A stretch of 64,000 nt of DNA from Cyanobium sp. NIES-981 (lineage in GTDB: Bacteria; Cyanobacteriota; Cyanobacteriia; PCC-6307; Cyanobiaceae): assembly GCA_945877595.1 (NCBI GenBank), contig CAMDVN010000006.1, positions 1-64,000 of the forward strand, written 5' to 3'. A model generated the notes under the pieces. It saw only the letters and a program-made list of their open reading frames with translations, did no database searches and was not told the DNA's origin. Shown here piece after piece: positions 51,529 through 61,539 of the stretch; position 1 is the stretch's first letter, and each line of letters starts with the position of its first letter. The translations under genes and the position numbers were made by a program.

Positions 51529-53111
51529 AGAGTCACCGGGTGGGCTGCCTGAATGCCCTCGATGGCATGGATTGTGGCCAACAGACTGGCGGGGATGGGG
51601 TCATCGAGGCTCAGCACCATCACCGCATCGCCACGCACGATGCGGCGACCCACCTGCATTGAGGCGATGTTGACGTTGTGCTCACCCAACAGGGAGCCCA
51701 GATGGCCAATAATCCCAGGCATGTCGCGGTGGCGGGTCACCAGCATGTGGCGGCTGGGGGCCACGTTCACCGGGAACTCATCGATGGTGATGATGCGCAG
51801 CTCGCCCTCCGCAAACACGGCACCGGTGACGCTGTGGTTTCCCTGGGGGCTGCGACTGCTCAGCTGCAGCGAACCGCCGGCAAAGTCGCGGCTGGCGTCA
51901 TCTTTGACTTCCAGCACGTGAATACCGCGTTCCTTGGCCTCAAGCGAGGCATTCACGTAGTTGATGCTGTCGCCCAGGGCCGTGGAAAGGACCCCCTTGA
52001 GGGCCGCCACAACCAGCGGCTGGGCCGGATGGACCGCAAAGTCGCCCTGAAGTCGGACCTCCAGTGCACTGATCGCGCCGCCGGCCAGCTGGCTGATCAG
52101 CTGACCGAGGGTTTCGGCCAGCTGCAGGTGGGGTTTGAGTTGCTCCATCACCTCGGAGTTGAGCCCGGGGATATTGACCGCACTGCGGGCTGGCAGCCCG
52201 AGCAGCACATCGCGGATCTGCTCGGCCACATCGATCGCCACGTTCTCCTGGGCCTCGGTGGTGGAGGCGCCCAAGTGGGGCGTCAGGATCAGGCGCTCGC
52301 GAACCTGCCGTAGGGGGGAATCAGCCGCCAGGGGCTCCTTGGCATACACGTCGAGCGCCGCACCAGCGATCGTGCCCGCCGTGACCGCCTCGGCTAGGGC
52401 GGCCTCATCCACAATCCCGCCACGGGCGCAGTTGACCAACCGCGCACTCGGCTTCATCGTGCGCAGCAGCTCCGCATTCACCAGGTTTTCGGTGTCGGGC
52501 GTGCGGGGCAGGTGAAGGGTCACGTAGTCGGCCTCGGCAAACAGGGCCGGCAGGGGAAGCAACCGCACCTGCATCTGCTGGGCCCGCTCCGCCGACACAA
52601 ACGGGTCGTAGGCGATCACCTCCATGCCCATGGCCAGGGCCACCCGAGCCACGTGCGACCCGATCTTGCCGAGGCCCACCACGCCGAGCTTTTTCTTGTA
52701 GAGCTCGTTGCCCACATAGGTCTTGCGATCCCAGCCGCCCGCCATGGTGCTGGCATGGGCATGGGGCACATGGCGTGAGAGCGAGAGCATCAGCGCCAGG
52801 GCCTGCTCGGCCGCCGCGATCGTGTTGCCCTCCGGTGAATTGACCACCAGCACCCCGCGCTTGGTGGCAGCGGGCACATCGACGTTGTCGACGCCAACCC
52901 CAGCCCTGCCAATGATGCGGAGCTTCGGAGCCGCGGCAATGATCTCGGCGGTCACCTGGGTGCCCGATCGAATCATCAGGGCGTCGTAGTCACCAATGAT
53001 CTCCTGCAGCTGCTCAGCCGACAGCCCAGTGCGCACATCCACCTGGGCCACCTGGGAGAGGATGTCGAGCCCCGCCTGGTCAATGGGATCCGAAACGAGA
53101 ACCTTTGTCAT
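51525..53111 (-). CDS. serA: D-3-phosphoglycerate dehydrogenase
   Basis: VLVSDPIDQAGLDIL, GVVGLGKIGSHVARVA, C-terminal ACT domain. Confidence 0.96.
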   Translation of the reverse strand: MTKVLVSDPIDQAGLDILSQVAQVDVRTGLSAEQLQEIIGDYDALMIRSGTQVTAEIIAAAPKLRIIGRAGVGVDNVDVPAATKRGVLVVNSPEGNTIAAAEQALALMLSLSRHVPHAHASTMAGGWDRKTYVGNELYKKKLGVVGLGKIGSHVARVALAMGMEVIAYDPFVSAERAQQMQVRLLPLPALFAEADYVTLHLPRTPDTENLVNAELLRTMKPSARLVNCARGGIVDEAALAEAVTAGTIAGAALDVYAKEPLAADSPLRQVRERLILTPHLGASTTEAQENVAIDVAEQIRDVLLGLPARSAVNIPGLNSEVMEQLKPHLQLAETLGQLISQLAGGAISALEVRLQGDFAVHPAQPLVVAALKGVLSTALGDSINYVNASLEAKERGIHVLEVKDDASRDFAGGSLQLSSRSPQGNHSVTGAVFAEGELRIITIDEFPVNVAPSRHMLVTRHRDMPGIIGHLGSLLGEHNVNIASMQVGRRIVRGDAVMVLSLDDPIPASLLATIHAIEGIQAAHPVTL

Positions 53112-53188
53112 GCCCGGCGGGTGGGTGGGTGAGCCGGCCGTGCAGTGTAGTGAGCAGCGAGAATCGCCCTACTTCATAGGGTCCAGAC

Positions 53189-53692
53189 GTGGCAACTCGG
53201 GTGGTGGTGGTCCTCAGGGACCGCAGCAGGTTGCACCAGCTTCAGGCGCAGTTGCTGGCCTGCCAGCCCCCCTTGGCGCGGGTGTTGAGCATTGGTGAGG
53301 GGGAGACCCCCATGGCCGAGATCGATGAGCTGAATCCAGCAGCAGCCCGGCGCACCCGCCAGCGACGCATGGCGACCTGGCTCATTCCCTTTGGCTTCAT
53401 GGCTGGTCTCACCTTCACCTACATCACCGATCTCGACACCTTTGCCTTTGCCGGGGAGTGGAGTCAGCACCTGATCGGGGGCCTGCTGGGCATGGGATCG
53501 GGCTGGATGGGCAGCTTTGCGGCGGCGGCCAGTGTCGTGTCTGAAGAAGACGACCGGATCCGCGGCCTGCGCAACCGGCTGGAGGAAGGCTGCTGGCTGC
53601 TACTGGCCGAAACCATGGCCGGCGTTGACATGCCGTGGACCACGTTGCAACAGGCCAAACCCCAGGCCGTGGTCCGGCTGTCCGAGTTGTGA
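53189..53692 (+). CDS. Conserved hypothetical membrane protein
   Basis: 167 aa, FGFMAGLTFTYITDLDTFAF, HLIGGLLGMGSGWMGSFAAAA. Confidence 0.6.
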   Translation: MATRVVVVLRDRSRLHQLQAQLLACQPPLARVLSIGEGETPMAEIDELNPAAARRTRQRRMATWLIPFGFMAGLTFTYITDLDTFAFAGEWSQHLIGGLLGMGSGWMGSFAAAASVVSEEDDRIRGLRNRLEEGCWLLLAETMAGVDMPWTTLQQAKPQAVVRLSEL

Positions 53693-54519
53693 TGCTGCCG
53701 CGCCAGACGCTGCTGGAGGGCAGCCATCACCCATTGGAGCTGGAGGGCCTGGTTGACCTGGCCGAGCAGGCCCTGCGCACCTGGGAACCCGTTTGGAGCC
53801 CCTTCCTCGATGGCGCCATACGCGACGAAGCCACCGAGCGGTTGCAGGGCCTCTCCGAACTGCAGCTCGGCAGCTGGGGCGGCTATCCCAACGCCGAGCG
53901 CCAGCGCCTGTTGCTGCAACGCCGTGAACTGGGCAGCCTTGAGCTGGGCAGCCGTGAGCAAGGCACACCTGAACTGGGCAGCCGTGAGCTGGGCAGCCTT
54001 GAACTGGGCGGTCTTGAGCTAGCCGGCAATTTTCTGTTTGACCCGGCGGAGGCCACCGATTTTCAGCAGGCCCTGATCGCCTTTGGCCTCAGCCCCGGAT
54101 CGCTGGGTGATCTCTGGTTGCGCGGTGATCGGGGGGCGCAGGGCCTCATCCTCGCCAGCGAGGCGCCCCGCCTGGATGGGGCCGCGCTGCTGGTGCGCAG
54201 CGTGGCGGTCCAGGTGGAGCTGCGACCTGTTGAAGCCCTGCAGCTGCCGGTGGCCAGGCAGCCCCGCCGCTTCAACAGCGTGGAGGCTTCCCTGCGGTTG
54301 GATGCCGTGGCCTCGGTGGGTTTTGGGGTCTCGCGCAGCCGAATGGCCCAGCTCATCAAGGCCGGTCAAGTGCGGCTCAACTGGCTCCCCGTGACCAGCC
54401 CCAGCCGCGAGCTCGTCTGTGGCGATCGCATCCAGCTGCAGGGCAAAGGTGAGGTGCGCCTCGAGACTGCCACCCTCACCAAGCGTGAGCGGTGGCGGGT
54501 CGAACTCGAACGCTGCTAA
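53692..54519 (+). CDS. Photosystem II S4 domain protein (YlmH-like)
   Basis: C-terminal S4: SVGFGVSRSRMAQLIKAGQVRLNWLPVTSPSRELVCGDRIQLQGKGEVRL; ATG at 53692 abuts the upstream stop. Confidence 0.8.
   Translation: MLPRQTLLEGSHHPLELEGLVDLAEQALRTWEPVWSPFLDGAIRDEATERLQGLSELQLGSWGGYPNAERQRLLLQRRELGSLELGSREQGTPELGSRELGSLELGGLELAGNFLFDPAEATDFQQALIAFGLSPGSLGDLWLRGDRGAQGLILASEAPRLDGAALLVRSVAVQVELRPVEALQLPVARQPRRFNSVEASLRLDAVASVGFGVSRSRMAQLIKAGQVRLNWLPVTSPSRELVCGDRIQLQGKGEVRLETATLTKRERWRVELERC
53926..54030. repeat. 15-bp in-frame tandem repeat, seven units, in the S4-domain gene
   Basis: Encodes ELGSL-ELGSR-EQGTP-ELGSR-ELGSL-ELGGL-ELAGN. Confidence 0.95.
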
Positions 54520-54545
54520 GTTTCCGCAGTGCCCAAGGCATCGCC

Positions 54546-54617
54546 GGGCGATTAGCTCAGAGGTAGAGCACTACCTTGACACGGTAGGAGTCACTGGTTC
54601 GAATCCAGTATCGCCCA
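54546..54617 (+). tRNA. tRNA-Val (GAC)
   Basis: Acceptor GGGCGAT/ATCGCCC, D-arm TAGCTCAGAGGTAGAGC, anticodon arm CTACC-TTGACAC-GGTAG, T-arm CTGG-TTCGAAT-CCAG. Confidence 0.95.
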
Positions 54618-54633
54618 CTTTAATTCAGCTCCA

Positions 54634-56067
54634 ATGCCTTCCAGTCCAGGCGATCTGCACGTCGTGATCGGCCTGGGACGCTCTGGACTCGGGGCCGCCC
54701 GACTACTCCAACGCCAGGGCCATCGCGTGGTGGTGTTGGAGCAACACCGATCACCCAGCTTGGAAGCCAAGGCTGCATCGCTGCAGCACGAGGGCATCGC
54801 TGTACAGCTCGGAATCACGCTGGAGCCGGCCAGCCTGAGCGGCTTGCCGGCTGAGCCAGCCTCAGTGGTCGTGAGCCCCGGCATCCGCTGGGACCACCCC
54901 GCCCTGACGGCGTGGCGCGCCCGTGGGGTCCACCTGGAAGGCGAATTGGCCCCCGCCTGGCGGGCCAGTGCCGGCGTGCCCTGGATCGGCATCACCGGCA
55001 CCAATGGCAAGACCACCGTGACCCATCTGGTCAACCACCTGCTGTGCAACCAGGGGATCGACGCCCCCATGGGCGGCAATGTGGGCAACTCAGCCGCCGA
55101 ACTGGTGCTGGAGCGCTGCCTAGAGCCAACCCGTCGCCCCCAATGGCTGGTGATGGAGCTGAGCAGTTACCAGATTGAAGCGGCCCCGCTGGTGGCCCCG
55201 CGCATCGGCATCTGGACCACCCTCACCCCCGACCACCTGGAGCGCCACGGCAGCCTCGAGGCTTACCGGGCCATCAAGCGGGGGCTGCTGGAGCGCAGTG
55301 GCGTCCAGATTCTCAATGCCGACGATCCCGACATTCAGGCCCAGGCCCAGGCCCAGGCCTCCAACTGGGAGCGGGCCTGCTGGGTCACCGCAGGCGACCG
55401 TGACGCACTGCCTTCCAGCATCACACCATCGCTCTGGATCGAATCCGGTCAGGTGATGCATCGCCCCAGCCATGGCCAGCACAGCGGTGAAGAGGCCCAG
55501 GTGCTGATGCCGGCCAACTGCCTGGCCATGCCCGGTGACCACAACCGCCAAAACATGCTGTTGGCCGTGGCGGCGGCACTGGAAGCCGGCCTCGATGGCC
55601 AGCAGATGGCAACGGCCTTCAGCAATTTCCCCGGCGTACCGCACCGACTTGAGCGACTGCGGGAGCTCAATGGCGTTGCCTATTACAACGACAGCAAAGC
55701 AACCAATTACGACGCGGCCGCAGTGGCTCTCAAGGCCCTCGAAGGCCCCCTGGTGGTGTTGGCCGGGGGTGAAGCCAAGATCGGCGACGCCACAGACTGG
55801 CTAAACCAACTCAAGCGCCAGGCCCGGGCAGTGATTCTGTTCGGGTCTGCCCAGGAGACCTTTGCAGAGCTGCTGCACCAGGCCGATTTCGAGGGAACCG
55901 TGGAATGCTGTTCAGGCCTCGCGGTGGGTGTAGGCCTCGCGGCACAGCTGGCCGAGCAACACAGCTGCCGTGCCGTGCTGCTTTCACCGGCCTGCGCCAG
56001 CTTTGATCAATACAGTGATTTCGAGGCCCGGGGAGACCACTTCAAAGAGCTGGTCCTGGGCCTCTGA
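54634..56067 (+). CDS. murD: UDP-N-acetylmuramoylalanine-D-glutamate ligase
   Basis: WIGITGTNGKTTVTHLVNHLL, YYNDSKATNYDAAAVAL, LLSPACASFDQYSDFEARGDHF. Confidence 0.95.
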   Translation: MPSSPGDLHVVIGLGRSGLGAARLLQRQGHRVVVLEQHRSPSLEAKAASLQHEGIAVQLGITLEPASLSGLPAEPASVVVSPGIRWDHPALTAWRARGVHLEGELAPAWRASAGVPWIGITGTNGKTTVTHLVNHLLCNQGIDAPMGGNVGNSAAELVLERCLEPTRRPQWLVMELSSYQIEAAPLVAPRIGIWTTLTPDHLERHGSLEAYRAIKRGLLERSGVQILNADDPDIQAQAQAQASNWERACWVTAGDRDALPSSITPSLWIESGQVMHRPSHGQHSGEEAQVLMPANCLAMPGDHNRQNMLLAVAAALEAGLDGQQMATAFSNFPGVPHRLERLRELNGVAYYNDSKATNYDAAAVALKALEGPLVVLAGGEAKIGDATDWLNQLKRQARAVILFGSAQETFAELLHQADFEGTVECCSGLAVGVGLAAQLAEQHSCRAVLLSPACASFDQYSDFEARGDHFKELVLGL

Positions 56068-56091
56068 ATCACCGCCACCTCAGGACCTGAT

Positions 56092-56136
56092 TTCAGCCGA
56101 GGCCAAATTCAGCCGAAGCCAAATTCAGCTGAGGCT
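56092..56136. repeat. 16-bp tandem repeat, three units, between murD and the convergent membrane-protein gene
   Basis: TTCAGCCGAGGCCAAA/TTCAGCCGAAGCCAAA/TTCAGCTGAGGCT. Confidence 0.92.
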
Positions 56137-56145
56137 CTGCCCCCT

Positions 56146-56829
56146 TCAGGTGCTGCCCCCCAGCTGCAGATAGGCCGAGGCGCCGATGCACACCGCCAGG
56201 GGCACCGTGGCAAACAAACCAACCCCGAGGGCCAACACCCCCACGCCACTGATGGTGCCGATCACCAGCAGCAGCACGGCCACATCAAACCATTGGCGCG
56301 TCACCATCTGGCGAGCACCGGCCATGGCATCGAGAAAGGCCGCTTTGCGGTCCACCAGCACAAAGGCCGCAAACCAGTAGGCCACCGCCAGATAGATGCC
56401 AGGGATGCCAAAGGCCAGCAGGCCCAGCAGAATCGCGATGGCTGCGAAGACGTGCAGGCCAAGGAGATTAAAAATCTGGGACGTCTCCGAAAAGAGCTGC
56501 CCGAATGTGAAGGTCTGGCCTTTGGCCGCCATCAGACCGCCATTGAGCAGGGCCAGGTTGCCCACCAGGTGCACCACCACCTGCAGCAGCAGCAACGCGC
56601 CATAGGGGACCAGCAAACCCCACTGCGGATCCGTTGCGCTAACCAGAGTGGTCCCCACCGAGGTCGAGGCGATCGACAACACGCCCAACGCAATGGCGTA
56701 AAGAATTGAGAATCCAACCAGCACAAGCGCGTTTCGGCCGAAGCCCTTGGTGCCGGCCTGGATGATCGAGCCGTAGTGCATCAGGAAGAGTTTGGTGGTC
56801 CGACCAAGTCTGCTGATGGCGCCAACCAC
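56146..56829 (-). CDS. Membrane protein, multi-TM
   Basis: 227 aa with about six hydrophobic segments. Confidence 0.6.
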   Translation of the reverse strand: MVGAISRLGRTTKLFLMHYGSIIQAGTKGFGRNALVLVGFSILYAIALGVLSIASTSVGTTLVSATDPQWGLLVPYGALLLLQVVVHLVGNLALLNGGLMAAKGQTFTFGQLFSETSQIFNLLGLHVFAAIAILLGLLAFGIPGIYLAVAYWFAAFVLVDRKAAFLDAMAGARQMVTRQWFDVAVLLLVIGTISGVGVLALGVGLFATVPLAVCIGASAYLQLGGST

Positions 56830-56989
56830 GTCAACGGCTGGGGTGATGTTCTGAAACAGCGTTTAGCATCGAAGCCCGGCTCGTGGTCCCGCGGGCTTCT
56901 TCAAGGGCCACACCATGGGATTCTTCAAAGGGCCACTTCAAAGGGCCACTTCGAGGGGTTCTTCAACGGGTTCTGCAACAGGTTCTGAT

Positions 56990-57451
56990 ATGGCCTATTG
57001 GTTGATGAAAAGCGAGCCTGAGGCCTACAGCATCGAGGATCTCAAGCGCGAAACGACCACACTCTGGGATGGGATTCGCAACTATCAGGCGCGCAATTTT
57101 ATGCGCAGCATGGCGGTCGGTGACCGTGCTTTTTTCTATCACTCCAACGCCAAGCCGCCCGGCATTGTGGGGCTGATGGAGGTGATCGAAACCCATCTGA
57201 CCGATCCCTCCCAGTTTGATCCCGGATCAAAGTATTTCGATCCGGCCTCGCCTGCGGCCAATCCCCGCTGGGACTGTGCCCGGCTGGCCTATCTGGGCCG
57301 CTTCTCAACCATGCTCAGCCTGGATGCGCTGCGCCAATCCTTCCAGGACGACGAGCTCGCTGTCGTCAAACGGGGCAACCGCCTGTCGATCCTGCCCGTG
57401 AGCCAAGCCAGCGCCGAGCGCCTCCTCGACCTGCTCGGCCCACCCCGTTAA
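56990..57451 (+). CDS. EVE domain protein
   Basis: MAYWLMKSEPEAYSIEDLKRETTTLWDGIRNYQARNFMRSMAVGDRAFFYHSN. Confidence 0.9.
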   Translation: MAYWLMKSEPEAYSIEDLKRETTTLWDGIRNYQARNFMRSMAVGDRAFFYHSNAKPPGIVGLMEVIETHLTDPSQFDPGSKYFDPASPAANPRWDCARLAYLGRFSTMLSLDALRQSFQDDELAVVKRGNRLSILPVSQASAERLLDLLGPPR

Positions 57452-57464
57452 TCCGAAGCCACCT

Positions 57465-58241
57465 GTGTCCCCTCTGCATCCCATTGGCTCGGATCCGATC
57501 GCGATTCGCCGCGCCCTCGAAGAGGGTTGGCAGGCCTTTTGTCGCCATGCGGCGGTCTTGACGGGATTCACCGTGCTCGTGGGAGGTCTCCACGTGCTGG
57601 CCTGGGTGGCCTACCGCGGCAGTGGTGGCTTGCTGGAGGGGGGCCAACCCCAGCCAGCACCAGAGCAGCTGGGGCTGGCCATTGCCGCCTTGGGGGTGTA
57701 TCTGTTCTCGGGCTGCTGGCTGGTGGTGGGCCTGGTGCAAGGAGCGGAGCTGGCCCTCGAGGGCGGCCACCCCAAGCTGGGTCCACTGCTGCGTCTCGAT
57801 GGCCTGGCGCTGGCCCGCCTGGCCTGGACCAGCCTGTTTCTGCTGCTGTTGCTGGCCCTGGTGCTGCAGGTGGGGGAGGTGAGTTCCTGGCTCCTCACCT
57901 GGCTAATCCCTGGCTTGGCACCACTACCGACCTGGGCCGCCAGGGCGTTAATCGTGTATGCCGTGGCCGACCAGGTGCTGGTGGTGCCGATCACAGTGCT
58001 GGGGCAGCAGGCAGGATTAGCGGCCTTTAGGAGCGGGCGTCGGGCCACAGACCCCCACTGGTTGTATGCCCTGGGGCTCACAGCGGTGGTGGCCCTCATT
58101 CTCCTGGCTGGTTTTCTACTGCTGATCGGCCTGGTGGCGGCCCTGCCAATCGCCTTCTGCACACTCACGGCCGCCTACCGGCAACTGTTCGTCATACCGG
58201 TGGGACCAAGGGCCGAAGGGGCCCCACGCACCCCAGCCTGA
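57465..58241 (+). CDS. Membrane protein, multi-TM
   Basis: 258 aa; N-terminal IAIRRALEEGWQAFCRHAAVLTGFTVLVGGL. Confidence 0.6.
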   Translation: MSPLHPIGSDPIAIRRALEEGWQAFCRHAAVLTGFTVLVGGLHVLAWVAYRGSGGLLEGGQPQPAPEQLGLAIAALGVYLFSGCWLVVGLVQGAELALEGGHPKLGPLLRLDGLALARLAWTSLFLLLLLALVLQVGEVSSWLLTWLIPGLAPLPTWAARALIVYAVADQVLVVPITVLGQQAGLAAFRSGRRATDPHWLYALGLTAVVALILLAGFLLLIGLVAALPIAFCTLTAAYRQLFVIPVGPRAEGAPRTPA

Positions 58242-58282
58242 ATCAACCGTGCTGAGCAGCAGCCCCGTGCCGGGGGTGCGTG

Positions 58283-58684
58283 CTACGGGGCCCAAGCACG
58301 GGGCCCCGGGAGCTCAAGACCCACGAGGGCCGCGGCCAGGGCCTGGCTGGCCGTCTCACTCCAGCCTCCCTCAATCGCCCGCTGGGGCACATCCAAGCTG
58401 GGATCAGCGGTGAGCACAAAACGCAGCGACCAGCCGTGGCGGTAGCCCTCCAAGCCAAGCCAGAGCGCGTCGCGCTCAAGCTCAAGGGAGAGGGACTCCT
58501 CCTCCATCAACTGATCGGCCAGGGTATCGAGCTGTTTCAACAGCGTGATGACCCCCTGCTGCAGGGCCTGCGTTTCATGGCTGGTGAGTTCAGCGGCCCA
58601 GTGCTCACCACCGATCAACGCCACAAAAGGGTGGCGCTGCGGATCGAACCGCAGTCGCCAGCCATCGCCACCGTGGAGCTCCAA
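58283..58684 (-). CDS. DUF1818 family protein
   Basis: GWRLRFDPQRHPFVALIGGEHWAAELTSHETQALQQGVITLLKQLDTLADQLM. Confidence 0.7.
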   Translation of the reverse strand: MELHGGDGWRLRFDPQRHPFVALIGGEHWAAELTSHETQALQQGVITLLKQLDTLADQLMEEESLSLELERDALWLGLEGYRHGWSLRFVLTADPSLDVPQRAIEGGWSETASQALAAALVGLELPGPRAWAP

Positions 58685-58695
58685 GGCCGAACGGG

Positions 58696-58932
58696 TCAGC
58701 CGGGCAGAAGATCGGGCTGGTCTTGTTCGTCGCTGAGTTCAATGATGGCGCGCTGCACCGGCTTGATCATCGAGTCGTCGAGCAGGCCGTCGAAGTCGTC
58801 AAAGCGACGTTGCTTGGCCCGAAAGGCAATGCGCACCGTGGTGAGGTAGCGATTGGGGGAGTGGCGAATGAGGCTCTCACCCCGCTGGGCCAACTCCTTG
58901 GGACTCAGATCAATGCCGCTGTACATGAACAC
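58696..58932 (-). CDS. rpoZ: DNA-directed RNA polymerase omega subunit
   Basis: [45 protein letters not shown]. Confidence 0.85.
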   Translation of the reverse strand: MFMYSGIDLSPKELAQRGESLIRHSPNRYLTTVRIAFRAKQRRFDDFDGLLDDSMIKPVQRAIIELSDEQDQPDLLPG

Positions 58933-58990
58933 TCCTTCCAGCTCTCGACCTTAGGTCAACTGGGTCTGAAACCCCGCTAGAAGAAGATCC

Positions 58991-60565
58991 ATGGAGGGCA
59001 CCCTTGCCATTGACCTGGGCAGCACCACCACGGTGGTGGCCTTTCAGGCGGCCGGTGCACCCCCCAAACTGCTGGCCCTGGAGCCTTACAGCCTGGTGGA
59101 TCCCTGTGTGGTTCCCAGCCTGCTCTGGCTGGCTTCCGCCGATGCGCCAACCCCGCTGGTCGGTCGCCAAGTGGTCGATGCGGGCCTGGCCCACCACACA
59201 GGCCCCCAACTGCACCGCGATTTCAAACGATGGATTGGCCAAGAGGGTCCCAACCAGAAGGCTCCGTCGTCCGATCAGGCATCGCCGTCGCTGCCCCTAA
59301 CGGCCGAGCAGGCCGGGGAGCTGCTGCTGCTGCAGCTCTGGCGGGCCCTTCCCGACGGCATCGAACCAGCCCGCCTGGTGCTCACTGCACCGATCGATGC
59401 CTACCCGGGCTACCGCCGTTGGCTTGAGGAGGTATGCCGTCAATTGCCTGTGCCTGAACTGGCCCTGGTCGATGAGCCCACGGCGGCGGCAATCGGCTCC
59501 GGCCTGGCCCCGGGCAGCACGGTGCTGGTGGTCGACCTGGGGGGCGGCACGGTCGATCTCGCCCTGGTGCAGCTGCAGGGGGGGGAAGGACGGGCTGCCC
59601 CCATCGCCCAGCTGCTGCGCCTGGCCGGCCGCAACCTGCCGGGCAGCCGCCAGCGGTTGCGCTGCGCCCAGGTGCTGGGCAAAGCGGGCCTCGCCATCGG
59701 CGGGCGCGATCTTGACCGCTGGATCGCCACCTTGCTGTGCCCGAATCAACCGCTGGAGGGCTCGCTGCTGGCGGTGGCTGAACAGCTCAAATGCCAACTC
59801 AGTGAATCCGAGCAGGCCCGGGCCCTCTGGAGCGACGGCCAGGGCCGCAGCCATGACCTGGTGCTCTCCCGTCAAGACCTGGACCAGCTCCTGCAGCAGC
59901 GTGGCTTTATGGCTCAGCTGGACCAGCTCCTCAACTCCGTGTTGGCCCAGGCACGCGGCGCCGGCATCAGCGAGACCCAGATCGATGCGGTGCTGCCCGT
60001 GGGAGGCAGCAGTCGGCTGCCCATGATCCAAACCTGGCTGCAGCACCGCTGCGGCGCGATCCCCCTGCGCGACCAACGCCCGGTGGAAGCGGTGGCCCTG
60101 GGGGCCCTGAGCCTCACCCCCGGGGTACGCGTGCGCGATGTGCTGGCCCGGGGCGTGAGCCTGCGCTGCTGGGATCAACGCAGCCAGACCCATCGGTGGC
60201 ACCCCCTCTACGTGCCGGGGCAGAGCTGGCCCACTGAAGCTCCGCTCGAGATGCTGCTGAGCTGCAGCCAAAACGGCCAGACCTCGATCGAGCTGGTGCT
60301 CGGCGAACCGTCTGAAGATCAACGGGCCGAGGTGGTGTTTGTGGAGGGCCAGCCCGTGCTGAGGGCCCGCCCCGCCGGCAATCCCCAGGTCGAAGCCTGG
60401 AGCCAGCAGCCGACGCCACTGCCCCTGAGCTCCCCTGGCCATCAGGGGGTCGACCGGCTGCGGTTGCGGTTCTCGCTCGATGCCCACACCCGCCTGCAGC
60501 TGGAGGTCGAGGACCTCTGCACCGGCCACACCCAAACGGGACTCACACTCGGCCCCGTGCGTTAG
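58991..60565 (+). CDS. Hsp70/DnaK-like protein
   Basis: LAIDLGSTTTVVAF, VLVVDLGGGTVDLALV, VGGSSRLPMIQTWL; shorter and divergent relative to canonical DnaK. Confidence 0.85.
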   Translation: MEGTLAIDLGSTTTVVAFQAAGAPPKLLALEPYSLVDPCVVPSLLWLASADAPTPLVGRQVVDAGLAHHTGPQLHRDFKRWIGQEGPNQKAPSSDQASPSLPLTAEQAGELLLLQLWRALPDGIEPARLVLTAPIDAYPGYRRWLEEVCRQLPVPELALVDEPTAAAIGSGLAPGSTVLVVDLGGGTVDLALVQLQGGEGRAAPIAQLLRLAGRNLPGSRQRLRCAQVLGKAGLAIGGRDLDRWIATLLCPNQPLEGSLLAVAEQLKCQLSESEQARALWSDGQGRSHDLVLSRQDLDQLLQQRGFMAQLDQLLNSVLAQARGAGISETQIDAVLPVGGSSRLPMIQTWLQHRCGAIPLRDQRPVEAVALGALSLTPGVRVRDVLARGVSLRCWDQRSQTHRWHPLYVPGQSWPTEAPLEMLLSCSQNGQTSIELVLGEPSEDQRAEVVFVEGQPVLRARPAGNPQVEAWSQQPTPLPLSSPGHQGVDRLRLRFSLDAHTRLQLEVEDLCTGHTQTGLTLGPVR

Positions 60566-60663
60566 CCCCGTGCGCTAGTGGACGCCACAGGCGCTGCCCC
60601 CTCAGCGTGGCTGCGGGGCCCATGGGTCCATAGAACAGGTGCTTCGCTCGCAATTCCCCCGCC

Positions 60664-61491
60664 TTGGCCCTGCGCCGGCACAGGCTGCCCCGCTACTGGC
60701 TTGGCCTCACCCTGGGCCTGGTGATGGTTGGCATTGGTGGCACCTACCTCTGGGAGCGTCAGTTGCCCGAGCGGTTGCGCCGCGCAGGCCAGCAGGGTGA
60801 TCTCGAGGCCTGCCTCCGCTATGGCGAGCAGCTGAGCGCCCTGCGCTGGATGGGGGAACAGGCCCCCAGCGAGCTGGCCGAATGCCGCCGAAGCCGGGCG
60901 CGCCAGCTCTGGCACCAACAAGCCTGGGCCCAGGCCCTGGGTCTGCAGCTGCAGCTGGTCAATTCCACCGCGGCCACCCTGGGCGATCGCCAGCAATTGC
61001 AGCGCTGGGAAGACAACCTCCAACAGATGGCCCTCGGCCGCTTTCAACAGGGCGATCTCAATGGGGCCCTAACCCTGCTCGGGGCGATCGGCGAAAACCA
61101 CAAGAGTGGCGGCAACAGCCTGGGCGACAAGTTCAGGGAGGTGTGGAACAGCAACCGCTACCAGCTGGAGCGAGCCCGCAAGCTCAGCGATCAAGAACGC
61201 TGGTGGGAGGCCGTCGATGCCCTGAACCGCATTGACCATCCCTGGTGGAACCGGCAGAGCAAGGCCCTGCGCCAAACCGTCGAAGCCGGTATCAATCGAC
61301 TCAAGGGCCAGGAGCGGGAGCACGACAGCCACGGCTCCCTGCCCCACACCGTGTCCTCAGATCAGCTCGACATCCAGGTGCAACAGCGCATCGCCAAGGG
61401 CCTGGACGAATGGACGGCCTTTCAAGACGCCTGCCGGGCCCTCGGTGGCACGGTGGTGGAAGCCGGCCCCGAAAGTGCCTGTCGCCGCTGA
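60664..61491 (+). CDS. Hypothetical membrane-anchored protein
   Basis: N-terminal TM; helical repeats LSDQERWWEAVDALNRIDHPWW. Confidence 0.6.
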   Translation: MALRRHRLPRYWLGLTLGLVMVGIGGTYLWERQLPERLRRAGQQGDLEACLRYGEQLSALRWMGEQAPSELAECRRSRARQLWHQQAWAQALGLQLQLVNSTAATLGDRQQLQRWEDNLQQMALGRFQQGDLNGALTLLGAIGENHKSGGNSLGDKFREVWNSNRYQLERARKLSDQERWWEAVDALNRIDHPWWNRQSKALRQTVEAGINRLKGQEREHDSHGSLPHTVSSDQLDIQVQQRIAKGLDEWTAFQDACRALGGTVVEAGPESACRR

Positions 61492-61539
61492 GTCAAACCT
61501 GCCCATGACTAGATTGCGGCGCGTTATGGGGTCGTGGCC

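Noticed and set aside
54591-55088. 165-aa minus-strand ORF ending ...ILDSNQ
   Set aside because: Antisense to murD and its tail reads through the T-arm of tRNA-Val; not a real protein.
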